From Syntrophobotulus glycolicus DSM 8271 (GTDB lineage: Bacteria > Bacillota > Desulfitobacteriia > Desulfitobacteriales > Syntrophobotulaceae), in NCBI RefSeq assembly GCF_000190635.1, contig NC_015172.1:2170001-2234000 (forward strand): a DNA stretch of 64,000 nt, read 5' to 3'. The notes beneath the pieces were generated by a model. The model did not search any database, was not told the origin of the DNA, and saw only the letters and a list, made by a program, of their open reading frames with translations. Shown one piece after another: positions 44,814 to 52,662 of this stretch. How positions within the stretch are numbered: the first letter of the stretch is position 1; each line of letters starts with the position of its first letter. The position numbers and the translations under genes are program-made.

Positions 44814-46391
44814 TTAGGATAATTTACTTCCTGATTTTTGGGGAGTAAACGTATTTGCTCTGGATTCGTATTCTGTATGCAGTATTTCTTCTGCCAAATG
44901 GCTCATTGGTGCATGCAGGTAATCTTTATAGATCTGAGTAATTTCTGTATTTTCATGACTGTTACGCACTTTAGCGTTCTTATCCAGTGTATAGAGAGAA
45001 TTGGAACGCTGGGTACGGATCGTATCACTCGGGGGAGCAGCAGCTCTTGGCTGCCCGCCGCCATATTGGCAGCCGCCCGGACATGCCATGACTTCAATAA
45101 AGGCCCAGGAAGCATTCCCTGCCTTAACCTGATCCATAACTTTACGCGCATTAGCCAAACCTGAGATAACGGCAACCTTCACATCACCGAGACCGGGAAT
45201 ATTGACAGAAGCTTCCTTTACACCAGTCAAGCCTCTAACCGGGGTCAAATTCCACAAAGCCGCAGGCGGAGCCTGTTTCGTGACAAGATAGTACACGGAG
45301 CGGATCGCTGCTTCCATAACTCCGCCGGTTGCACCGAAGATTACACCGGCACCCGTTCCTTCACCCATGAGTTTGTCATACTTTTCATCTTGAAGGGAAG
45401 CAAAATCTATGCCTTTTTTCTTGATCATTTTGGCCAGCTCTTTGGTCGTCAGGACAACATCTACATCCGCCGTAGCTTTGCTATCCTTAAACTCTTTGTC
45501 TGCCGAGGAAAATTCTGAACGCTGAGCCTCGAATTTTTTTGCGGTACAAGGCATGATGGAGACAGAAAAAATCTTTTCCGGATCAATCTTTTGTGTTTTG
45601 GCAAAATAAGTTTTGATCAACGCTCCCGCCATTTGCTGAGGTGATTTTGCTGATGATAAATTTGGAATAAGATCGGGATAAAAATATTCAACAAATTTCA
45701 CCCAACCCGGGCAGCATGATGTGAGCTGAGGAGTAGGTTTATTCAGTTCGCCCGTCACACGTTTTACTAATTCAGTGCCTTCTTCCATGATGGTCAGGTC
45801 GGCTGTGAAGGTTGTGTCAAAAATCGTATCAAATCCTAATTTTCTCAGAGCTGCAACTTGTTTTCCTTCAACATTTGTTCCAATCGGCATCCCAAATTCT
45901 TCACCCAGACCAACTCTTGTTGCGGGCGCGGTTTGAACAACCACAGTGATTTCCGGGTCTTCGATTGCCTGCAGCACCTTATCGATTTCGTCTTTTTCAG
46001 TGATCGCTCCTGATGGACACCAATGTGTACATTGTCCGCAGTTCACACAAACGATCTCATCTTTAATCGGAAGCTCATAGTTTCCATAGACTGTTTGAAC
46101 ATTTTGACATACTTCAATACATTGTCCACAAAGAATACATTTTTGATCATCTCTGACAATCGAAGGATTTGCGGGATCAATAGAAACCCGACCACGAACA
46201 TTGGTTGGCCAGTTTCCTGGTGCATTGTACTGTGACGGCATCCAACCATTTCCGCCGACGGCTTCTTCTGCCGTTAACGCTTTACCGCATCCAGCCAGAT
46301 TCAGCGAGACACCGACCAAACTTGCTCCCCCAACAAGCTTGAGGAAAGAACGTCTGGACAATTTTTTAGCTCGCCCTGCTTTACTTGCCAT
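44814..46391 (-). CDS. [FeFe]-hydrogenase catalytic subunit 2, Tat-exported
   Basis: A 525-residue paralogue of the enzyme at 40879-42444. It has Tat motif SRRSFLKLVGG and lipobox-like LNLAGC, two [4Fe-4S] motifs (CILCGQCIEVCQ; CVNCGQCTHWCP), and H-cluster motifs L1 TSCCPGWVKF (canonical), L2 MPCTAKKFE and L3 VMACPGGCQYGGGQP. The C-terminal small-subunit-like domain reads RNSHENTEITQIYKDYL. The middle of the protein differs clearly from subunit 1. AAGGAGG precedes the ATG. Upstream lies a gene-free region of about 1 kb with several palindromes. Confidence 0.94.
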   Translation of the reverse strand: MASKAGRAKKLSRRSFLKLVGGASLVGVSLNLAGCGKALTAEEAVGGNGWMPSQYNAPGNWPTNVRGRVSIDPANPSIVRDDQKCILCGQCIEVCQNVQTVYGNYELPIKDEIVCVNCGQCTHWCPSGAITEKDEIDKVLQAIEDPEITVVVQTAPATRVGLGEEFGMPIGTNVEGKQVAALRKLGFDTIFDTTFTADLTIMEEGTELVKRVTGELNKPTPQLTSCCPGWVKFVEYFYPDLIPNLSSAKSPQQMAGALIKTYFAKTQKIDPEKIFSVSIMPCTAKKFEAQRSEFSSADKEFKDSKATADVDVVLTTKELAKMIKKKGIDFASLQDEKYDKLMGEGTGAGVIFGATGGVMEAAIRSVYYLVTKQAPPAALWNLTPVRGLTGVKEASVNIPGLGDVKVAVISGLANARKVMDQVKAGNASWAFIEVMACPGGCQYGGGQPRAAAPPSDTIRTQRSNSLYTLDKNAKVRNSHENTEITQIYKDYLHAPMSHLAEEILHTEYESRANTFTPQKSGSKLS

Positions 46392-46418
46392 GAATTTACC
46401 TCCTTTTTTTATGAGACT

Positions 46419-46456
46419 CTCTTAGTATAAATCATAAGCTAAGAGTTTGTATTATA
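46419..46456 (-). promoter_or_regulatory. -10 element and 5' hairpin of hydrogenase operon 2
   Basis: TATAAT on the minus strand (46451-46456) has no good -35 (ACAGTG at 17 bases), as expected of an activated promoter. CTCTTAG (46419-46425) and CTAAGAG (46439-46445) would form a hairpin at the very start of the mRNA. Confidence 0.45.
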
Positions 46457-46539
46457 TTCTATCGTGGAGCATTCACTGTTTTGAAGGAAAAGCCGTGACT
46501 ACTCACACGTGATAGATAAATAAAACCATTCGGGCGTCA

Positions 46540-46575
46540 ATGGTCAGACCATCGACATGTTAAATGGTCTGACCA
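46540..46575. promoter_or_regulatory. Twin palindromic operator TGGTCNGACCA
   Basis: TGGTCAGACCA (46541-46551, extended by one pair to 13 bases) and TGGTCTGACCA (46565-46575) are perfect dyads with centres 24 bases apart. That is a little over two helical turns. They lie about 90-125 bases upstream of the proposed transcription start of hydrogenase operon 2. The TGGTC/GACCA form resembles sites of GntR-family (FadR/LldR-like) regulators, several of which sense small hydroxy- or keto-acids. Confidence 0.6.
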
Positions 46576-46576
46576 G

Positions 46577-47370
46577 ATTTAAACAAAAACAACTCCTTTA
46601 GTTACTTTATTCACTAAAACAACCAATCATTTCCTGATTATTCACTTATTTTTAATGCTATTATATTTGATAATTCGACATTTAAAGCATAAAAGATGTA
46701 CAGTTTAGAGTTTAGAGTAATTGCAAATGATAAATTTCTTATATTTATGTCACCTATATGACATTATACCAGAATTTTTAGTCAATGCTAGAGATAAATT
46801 TCAAAAATTTAATCTTGTCTTAATATTTTTTTAATCATATTAAGGTTCTGAATAATACAATTGTCGAAATATCTTTTCTTCCATAAATAAAAAAGCGGAG
46901 CCTTTTCGGCTCCATAGTCCAGACTGTTTGAACGTTGTTCAATAACATCTGTTTTCTTTTTTTGAGATTGATGCCAAGCATAATTTCTTATTTTAACCAC
47001 TATCTGAACCGTAGAACATACCCTTCCTGCAGCCAAATCTTTCATCCTGCTTATGTAGTAAGACAATGATTAAAGTATGATTTTAACCTGGCAACCTCCA
47101 ATCAATCTCTACCCGATAACAAGAACTTCCTTATTATTTGCGGCTCGCCGCATTCGTGACAACTCATTGTCTCAGCTATAAAGAGGAAGTAATTGTTTCT
47201 TACCAATATATTCTTCGTTTATAAAACTTATCCTTTGAAGAATCATATCTTTTTTTCAAAGAATATGCTCTAAACAAAACTAATTTTGTTTGATTTTAGA
47301 CTCCTTTTAGCGGGCCTGCTTCAACCCAATGATATCTCATGCCGTATGCCTTACCAGGCAAATTTCTCTC
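46577..47370. other. Gene-free region between the malic enzyme and hydrogenase operon 2
   Basis: About 800 AT-rich bases. It holds the dyad ATGTCA-N6-TGACAT at 46747-46764, a minus-strand terminator at 46885-46913, and nothing I can call as a protein. An 85-codon minus-strand frame (46809-47066) runs through the terminator and lacks a clear ribosome-binding site. The isolated terminator leaves room for a small RNA transcribed on the minus strand from around 47100-47200. Confidence 0.5.
46885..46913 (-). terminator. Isolated intrinsic terminator
   Basis: On the minus strand GGAGCC-GAAAA-GGCTCC followed by GCTTTTTTATTT. It is about 500 bases downstream of the malic enzyme gene, which has its own candidate terminator, so it may end a separate short transcript. 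Confidence 0.7.
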
Positions 47371-47414
47371 CAAATATAAGAAGCGGCAAATATTTTATGA
47401 AAAGATTCGCCGCT
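47371..47414 (-). terminator. Hairpin after the malic enzyme gene
   Basis: On the minus strand AGCGGC and GCCGCT flank a partly paired AT-rich inner stem (AATCTTTT/AAAATATT), followed by TCTTATATTTG. Likely end of the CoA-ligase-malic enzyme operon. Confidence 0.55.
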
Positions 47415-47452
47415 CCAAAGTTAAGTATTCAATTTAATGAAGAAAAGACAAC

Positions 47453-48718
47453 TTAGAACTTATTCTTGTATTGGTTAGCCATTCTTTTCTTGAGATTTTC
47501 AGCAATACTAGCTGGATCGATTGGATTTCTTGCGATTCCTGAATCAATAGCAGCTTGAGCAGTAGCCGCAGCGACTGCAGGAGCAACTTCAGGATTAAAT
47601 GAGCTGGGAATAATATAATTCGCATTCAGTTCTTCCGGTTTTACACAATCAGCAATTGCTTTAGCAGCAGCAACTTTCATGGCGTCATTGATATCGGTCG
47701 CTCTGACATCAATCGCACCGCGGAAAATACCGGGGAATGCCAATACATTATTTACCTGATTTTGAACATCTGAACGTCCAGTAGCAATAACAGCCGCACC
47801 AGCGTCAAGAGCTCTTTGGATCGGCCAAATTTCAGGGATTGGATTAGCTTGAGCAAATATAATTGGATTAGGAGCCATGCTCTTAATCATTTCTTCATCA
47901 AGCATTTCCGGAGCAGAAATACCGATAAATACATCTGCGCCTTTAATTGCTTCTTTAAGATCGCCTTTAACCAAGTTGACATTGGTTCTTTCAGCAATTT
48001 CGTCTTTATATTTGTTCATCCCTTCGGCACGACCTTTGTAGATAGCACCTTTCGTATCACACATGATTACATTTTTCAGACCCATATGCATGAGCAGCTT
48101 AATAATGGCGATACCGGCAGCTCCCGCACCATTAGCAACAACTTTGACATCTTCAATTTTCTTGCCGACAACTTTCAACGCATTGAAAAGTCCGGCAAGG
48201 GTTACAACTGCAGTTCCATGTTGGTCATCATGGAAGATCGCGCCTTTAAACTTACCGTTAGCTTTTAATGTATCTTCAATAACAAAGCACTCCGGAGCTT
48301 TGATATCTTCGAGATTCACACCGCCAAAGCTTGGAGCGATTAATTCAACAAGTTCAACAATTTTAGCTGTATCAGTGGTGTCAACACAGATCGGATAAGC
48401 ATCTACATCACCGAAAGCTTTGAAGAGAAGCGCTTTACCTTCCATAACAGGCATAGCGGCAGCTGCACCAAGATTACCGAGACCAAGAATAGCTGTACCG
48501 TTGGATACGACACACACCGCATTGGCATGGTTCGTATATACATCAAGGTTATCTAAATCAGCGGCAATTTCTTTTACCGGTTCAGCAACACCAGGTGAAT
48601 AAGCAAGAGTAAGATCATCTTTGTCTTTTGCAGGACAGGTAACTCTCACTTCGATTTTACCAGGACCAATTTTGTGAAATTCAAGTGCTTCGTCCCGCAG
48701 ATTTTTAATACGTGACAT
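47453..48718 (-). CDS. Malic enzyme (oxaloacetate-decarboxylating, NAD(P)-dependent)
   Basis: Oxidatively decarboxylates malate to pyruvate and CO2. The short bacterial form, 421 residues: N-terminal GKIEVRVTCPAKDKDDLTLA and AYSPGVAEPVKEIA, metal/substrate region FHDDQHGTAVVTLAG, Rossmann loop VVANGAGAAGIAIIKLL and FAQANPIPEIWP (FALANP in most relatives). It is the last gene of the operon that makes malate from malyl-CoA, so it would deliver pyruvate and reducing equivalents. Codons are more AT-ending than in the ilv genes, perhaps reflecting high expression. NAD versus NADP preference cannot be read reliably. Confidence 0.93.
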   Translation of the reverse strand: MSRIKNLRDEALEFHKIGPGKIEVRVTCPAKDKDDLTLAYSPGVAEPVKEIAADLDNLDVYTNHANAVCVVSNGTAILGLGNLGAAAAMPVMEGKALLFKAFGDVDAYPICVDTTDTAKIVELVELIAPSFGGVNLEDIKAPECFVIEDTLKANGKFKGAIFHDDQHGTAVVTLAGLFNALKVVGKKIEDVKVVANGAGAAGIAIIKLLMHMGLKNVIMCDTKGAIYKGRAEGMNKYKDEIAERTNVNLVKGDLKEAIKGADVFIGISAPEMLDEEMIKSMAPNPIIFAQANPIPEIWPIQRALDAGAAVIATGRSDVQNQVNNVLAFPGIFRGAIDVRATDINDAMKVAAAKAIADCVKPEELNANYIIPSSFNPEVAPAVAAATAQAAIDSGIARNPIDPASIAENLKKRMANQYKNKF

Positions 48719-48853
48719 GATTTATCTTCCTTTCATCTTTCATTTATTTTTTTAACAACAGTAAATATTATGAACGATATTCCTTGTTATTATGAGTATC
48801 ATCAAGATACAACATATACCTTGTTAAAAAACGAACATGCATAGAGAAGTTCC

Positions 48854-48916
48854 AGGCCCCCTCAACAGAGGTGGCCTTGGATACTCTTCAAGCCATCTCT
48901 GCGAGATGGCTTGAAG
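48854..48916. repeat. Two hairpins between aldolase and malic enzyme genes
   Basis: AGGCCCCCTC/GAGGTGGCCT (48854-48877, nine of ten pairs) and a perfect 14-pair stem CTTCAAGCCATCTC/GAGATGGCTTGAAG with a 3-base loop (48886-48916). No T-run follows either on the gene strand, so they look like RNA-processing or stabilising stems within the operon rather than terminators. Confidence 0.7.
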
Positions 48917-48924
48917 TATTGAAT

Positions 48925-49824
48925 TTAGCCCTTTTTCTGAGCTTCTTTTGCCTGAATTTCATTGTAGGCGGAAAGAATGTCGCGAGCATTATCATAAACA
49001 GGTGTATCAACCATTTTACCATTGAGGGTAACGGCTGCTTTACCTTTGGCGATTCCTTCTTCTTCAAACACTTTAACAACTGCTTTTGCCCACTCAACAT
49101 CAGCAGGATCGGGAGCATACAAACGGTTTGAAGGTTCAACCTGGCTAGGATGAATGATCATACGGCCTTCATAACCCATTTGTCTGCCGGTTGCAACATT
49201 CGCTTCAAACGCAGGAACATTCTGGAAAGAAACGAATGGAGCATCAACAGCGACGATACCAGCTGTGCGGCAAGCAACACCAACTTTGAAACGTCCATAT
49301 AACTGTTCCTCTGCTGCGTCTGTGATTTTAACTCTCATATCACGGCAGTAGTCAACAGCACCAAAGATCGCTGCAACATTGCGTTTGCTGGCTAAACAGC
49401 ATTCTTCGGCATTAGCAATACCTTTAGCTGTTTCAAGAAGCATGGAAATTTTCACTGTACCAACGGGAATGCCGCGGCGTTGTTCCAATTCTTCGAGTTT
49501 CCATTCCAAACGTTTAACGTCATCAGCAGAACCGGTTTTGGCAAGTGTAACACCGTCAAGACCAGGAATTACAACTGCTTCAAGGTCGTCATTTGTTAAA
49601 AGAGTTTCCCAGTTGTTGATACGAACCCATACTTGAGCACCGTTTACTGCTAAAGTTCCGCCTTTGATGGTATCTGCAATCATCACACGGGTTGCTTCTT
49701 TTTCAGCTGGTGGAATAGAATCTTCCAGATCCAGTGTGTAAACATCTGCAGGAATGCTTGGAGCTTTTTCGATAAATCTAGGATTGTTTCCAGGAACATA
49801 GAAAATAGATCTCAAAACAGCCAT
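48925..49824 (-). CDS. Malyl-CoA lyase-type aldolase (HpcH/HpaI, citrate lyase beta family)
   Basis: A 299-residue TIM-barrel lyase. Family motifs: LRSIFYVPGNNPRFIEKA, TLDLEDSIPPAEK, VWVRIN, ISMLLETAKGIANAEE and FGAVDYCRDMR. Relatives cleave or form malyl-CoA, citramalyl-CoA or citryl-ACP. No citrate lyase alpha or gamma gene is nearby, while malate-CoA ligase-like genes and malic enzyme are, so malyl-CoA formation from glyoxylate and acetyl-CoA is the best reading. The ATG at 49824 has AGGAGG upstream. Confidence 0.85.
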   Translation of the reverse strand: MAVLRSIFYVPGNNPRFIEKAPSIPADVYTLDLEDSIPPAEKEATRVMIADTIKGGTLAVNGAQVWVRINNWETLLTNDDLEAVVIPGLDGVTLAKTGSADDVKRLEWKLEELEQRRGIPVGTVKISMLLETAKGIANAEECCLASKRNVAAIFGAVDYCRDMRVKITDAAEEQLYGRFKVGVACRTAGIVAVDAPFVSFQNVPAFEANVATGRQMGYEGRMIIHPSQVEPSNRLYAPDPADVEWAKAVVKVFEEEGIAKGKAAVTLNGKMVDTPVYDNARDILSAYNEIQAKEAQKKG

Positions 49825-49918
49825 TCTAGAAAGCGCCTCCTTCGATTTGCCCTTTATATTTTAGCTTATCAGCCATAGAGCCTAACTTATTTTATCCATT
49901 CTTGTTTGCTAAAATAAT

Positions 49919-50812
49919 TTATTTAAGCTTTTGTTTCAGGATTTTAGGAATATCGGTTGGTGTGTCTGCCACAAAACCGCCTGCAGCTGTAACCGCTTCC
50001 ATTTTGCTTTTTGCAGAACCACGACCACGTTCAACGATGTTAGAAGCATGTGAAAAACGCTGGCCTTCCGGAGCCCAGGCACCGGCAACATAAATAACAA
50101 AAGGCTTTGTAAATTTGCCTGCGGCAATTACTTCAGCACATTCTTCTTCTTGCGAACCACCGATTTCAGCATATACGGCAACACCTTCGGTCTGCGGATC
50201 GGCCTCAAATAATGGGAGCAGGTCTGCCATGGAAGTACCAAGAACCGGTTCTGTACCGGTATGCACAACTGTGCTGACTCCAAAACCGCCTTCTCTCAAT
50301 ACCCAAGGAATGGTTCCGGACTGACCGCCACTGCGGGAGAACACACCAATGTTTCCACTCTGGAAGAACTTGTTGGCCCAGTCAACATTACCGCCAAGCC
50401 AGCCAACTACAGCTTCTCCAGGAGTAATGATCCCGATAGAACCAGGTCCGACCAGACGGGCGCCTTTTTGTTTGACATAAGCAACCATTTCCATGATGTC
50501 ATGAACAGGGGTGCCTTCTACGCAAGGAATAACGTTTTTAACACCGGCGTCAACTGCTTCGAAAACAGCGGTTTTCAGCCCTGAACCAGGAACGAAAACT
50601 ACGCTGAAGTCAATCTCGCCCTGATCTCTAACAATTTCTTTTACCGTGTTATAAACAGGAATTCCATGAACTTCTTCACCTTTTTTACCAGGGCTGGTAC
50701 CACCGATTACTTTTGTTCCGTAATCTTTCATGTACTTTGTTCTAACTGAACCTTCGCGGCCAGTAATACCCTGAATTATTACTTTAGTATTCTTATTGAT
50801 TAAAATGCCCAT
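49919..50812 (-). CDS. ADP-forming CoA ligase alpha subunit (malate-CoA ligase / succinyl-CoA synthetase type)
   Basis: A 297-residue SucD/MtkB-like subunit. The CoA-binding Rossmann domain begins KVIIQGITGREGSVRTKYM and GGTSPGKKGEEVHGIPVY. The phospho-histidine is in EGQRFSHASNI, where succinyl-CoA synthetase has RMGHAGAI; the His is kept while the surroundings differ. The neighbouring malyl-CoA lyase-type gene suggests malate as substrate, working in the direction malyl-CoA to malate plus ATP in a glyoxylate fermenter. A succinate enzyme cannot be excluded from sequence alone. Confidence 0.87.
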   Translation of the reverse strand: MGILINKNTKVIIQGITGREGSVRTKYMKDYGTKVIGGTSPGKKGEEVHGIPVYNTVKEIVRDQGEIDFSVVFVPGSGLKTAVFEAVDAGVKNVIPCVEGTPVHDIMEMVAYVKQKGARLVGPGSIGIITPGEAVVGWLGGNVDWANKFFQSGNIGVFSRSGGQSGTIPWVLREGGFGVSTVVHTGTEPVLGTSMADLLPLFEADPQTEGVAVYAEIGGSQEEECAEVIAAGKFTKPFVIYVAGAWAPEGQRFSHASNIVERGRGSAKSKMEAVTAAGGFVADTPTDIPKILKQKLK

Positions 50813-50844
50813 ACTAATTCCCTCATTTTAATTTTTCAATTATA

Positions 50845-51135
50845 TCAGGCTAAACCTCTTTTAGCGAGATATTCAGGAAGTCCGTCAACCTCAATATCGA
50901 TGCTGATTGCTTTATTGCCGTCAAACTGACAGGCAATTTCGCAAGCGAGACATTCTGTGCCGAGGCGAAGCACTTCACTTTCGGTCAAATGCGCAACAGA
51001 AGGTTTGCCGTCTTTAATCACAAGTATTCCTCTGGCAAACTTTTTGCATGCTTCCGCACAAGCTTTTGATTGACAAGCATCACATTTGCTTGCGTCAACA
51101 CTAACGGTAATACTTTTTTCTTTAATTTCAAGCAT
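50845..51135 (-). CDS. Small Fe-S protein between the two CoA-ligase genes
   Basis: A 96-residue protein with Cys clusters CDACQSKACAEAC (CxxCx4Cx3C, about residues 18-30) and ECLACEIACQF (CxxCx3C, about 63-70). The first could hold one [4Fe-4S] cluster; the second has three Cys and could hold a cluster with another ligand, or a [3Fe-4S]. It is not a standard 2[4Fe-4S] ferredoxin, where the fourth Cys is usually followed by Pro. Its place between ligase beta (8-base gap) and alpha (32-base gap) suggests co-production and perhaps a complex. I do not know a characterised homologue in this setting. Role unknown. Confidence 0.85.
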   Translation of the reverse strand: MLEIKEKSITVSVDASKCDACQSKACAEACKKFARGILVIKDGKPSVAHLTESEVLRLGTECLACEIACQFDGNKAISIDIEVDGLPEYLAKRGLA

Positions 51136-51143
51136 GTTTACAC

Positions 51144-52418
51144 CTACTTTCCCTGAGCTTCTTTTTCAGCTCTGTAGTCTTTGCTTAGAGCTAAAAGTCT
51201 TTCGCCAATAAATTTCGTATCGGTAACATGCTCTTTCCCGTAAACCTCTACTCTCTTGCCGGGGCCGTCCGGAGTGATCAGATCAGCTAAGCCTTTACGC
51301 AGGATTTCAAGAGATTCGTCTTCTCTGTTTCCGCACAACAGGAGAACACAAGGAAGACCAGGTTTCTTGGGAAGCTCTTCTCTCAATACTTTAACCATTG
51401 CATTGGCATGATGCCATTGCTCCTGGTTAGCCATCATGAATCCACCAAGTACATAGCCGTCAATGTTTGGCTGAGAAAGAACACATTTTGCAACCCTGTA
51501 AATTTTAGAACCAACAGGATTACCGCTGGTATCAGCAAAGTTAGCAGGTTTGAGACCTACTTGGTTTAATGCGTCTAAGCCCATCATGGCAGATCCGCCA
51601 CCGATTGGATGATAACCAATATATCCAGGGCTTACTTCATCATAACCCATATTCATCAAGAAACCGGTACCTCTGGCATCAGTTTCTTCAATACTCCAGC
51701 CGATAATATCAAGCTCAGTTGGTTCACCGGGAAGGTCACGGGCAATTTTAATGCCGAACTCCGGATGACGGCCAACAGCACTGTTGTCAATTTCCATTTT
51801 GCAGTCAGCACAAATCAGATCACCTTTACCGGTCATGATAAAAGGATTAATCTCTAATGTCTGGCAATCATATTTTTTAAAGGTCTGACTAAGCCTAGTG
51901 AAAAATGACGCGAATTTAGTGAGATCCTTAGCCTGTATTCCTGCTTTTACCGCAAGATCAATCGCATCATACGTCTGCAGACCTTTGATCGGATCAACAT
52001 TCACTTTGATGAGCAATTCTTCCGGAACACTTTCAATGTCCATACCGCCTTCGGTACTGAACATGACCATTGGTGATCTTGCTTCTCTGGAGTTGTTAAT
52101 CACAAAGGAGCAATAAAATTCTTTTTTAATATCTAATTTTTCTTCGATCAGGACTTGTCTGATTGGAAGTCCTTTAATTGTTTTAGCAAGAATTTCTGCT
52201 GCTGCTGCTTCAGCTTCTTCAGGTGTATTGACTAATTTAACAATTCCTGCTTTACCACGTCCGCCCGCTTGAATCTGGCCCTTAACCGCAACTGGACCAC
52301 CTATCCATTCAGCTACTTCTTTAGCTTCCTGAGGAGTTGATGCCGGACGTCCTTTTGGTACTGGCATGCCTGCTTTTGCAAGCCATGACTTACCTTGATA
52401 CTCTAAAAATCTGGCCAT
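51144..52418 (-). CDS. ADP-forming CoA ligase beta subunit (malate-CoA ligase / succinyl-CoA synthetase type)
   Basis: A 424-residue ATP-grasp subunit (SucC/MtkA-like). N-terminal ARFLEYQGKSWLAKAGMPVP, then VKGQIQAGGRGKAGIVKLV, EINPFIM with following LICADCKMEIDNSA, and the C-terminal flavodoxin-like part with GYIGYHPIGGGSAMMGLDAL. It is somewhat longer than the usual ~390. First gene of a five-gene operon. AAGGG lies seven bases before the ATG. Substrate inference as for the alpha subunit. Confidence 0.87.
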   Translation of the reverse strand: MARFLEYQGKSWLAKAGMPVPKGRPASTPQEAKEVAEWIGGPVAVKGQIQAGGRGKAGIVKLVNTPEEAEAAAAEILAKTIKGLPIRQVLIEEKLDIKKEFYCSFVINNSREARSPMVMFSTEGGMDIESVPEELLIKVNVDPIKGLQTYDAIDLAVKAGIQAKDLTKFASFFTRLSQTFKKYDCQTLEINPFIMTGKGDLICADCKMEIDNSAVGRHPEFGIKIARDLPGEPTELDIIGWSIEETDARGTGFLMNMGYDEVSPGYIGYHPIGGGSAMMGLDALNQVGLKPANFADTSGNPVGSKIYRVAKCVLSQPNIDGYVLGGFMMANQEQWHHANAMVKVLREELPKKPGLPCVLLLCGNREDESLEILRKGLADLITPDGPGKRVEVYGKEHVTDTKFIGERLLALSKDYRAEKEAQGK

Positions 52419-52662
52419 AGTTTATCCCTTCCATGAAAGATTTTTTGTACACTGAAACAAATGTGACAAAGACCTTTATTAAGAGTTTGTCCCCCCCTTC
52501 TTTCCTCTTAAACTATTCTATTTTAAAATACATTAAATTGGAAACACCTAACTTAAAACAAACCTCATTTGTATCAATATATAAGACAAAGTTTCGTTAT
52601 TATTATTATACTTTTTTGCCCATTAGTCAATAATAATATCCCTTAAGACATCAATCCATATT
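52419..52662. promoter_or_regulatory. Control region of the CoA-ligase/malyl-CoA lyase operon
   Basis: AT-rich. The minus strand has TTGACT and, nearby, TATAAT (52606-52611), but their spacing is short. AATAAT at a 17-base spacer is an alternative -10. An imperfect 18-base dyad reading TTTGTTTCAGTGTACAAA on the gene strand lies at 52444-52461, close to the start codon. A second pair of TTTGT/ACAAA half-sites lies at about 52569-52591. Confidence 0.45.

Noticed and set aside
46830-46842. TTAATCATATTAA as a CprK dehalobox
   Set aside because: The dehalobox is TTAAT-N4-ATTAA; here the spacer is three bases, and no reductive dehalogenase gene is near.
46809-47066. 85-codon minus-strand frame upstream of hydrogenase operon 2
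   Set aside because: Contains an intrinsic terminator in its distal part and lacks a convincing start; a small RNA is at least as likely.
48925-49824. Citrate lyase beta subunit
   Set aside because: No alpha, gamma or accessory cit genes are nearby, while CoA-ligase and malic enzyme genes are; malyl-CoA lyase fits the context better.
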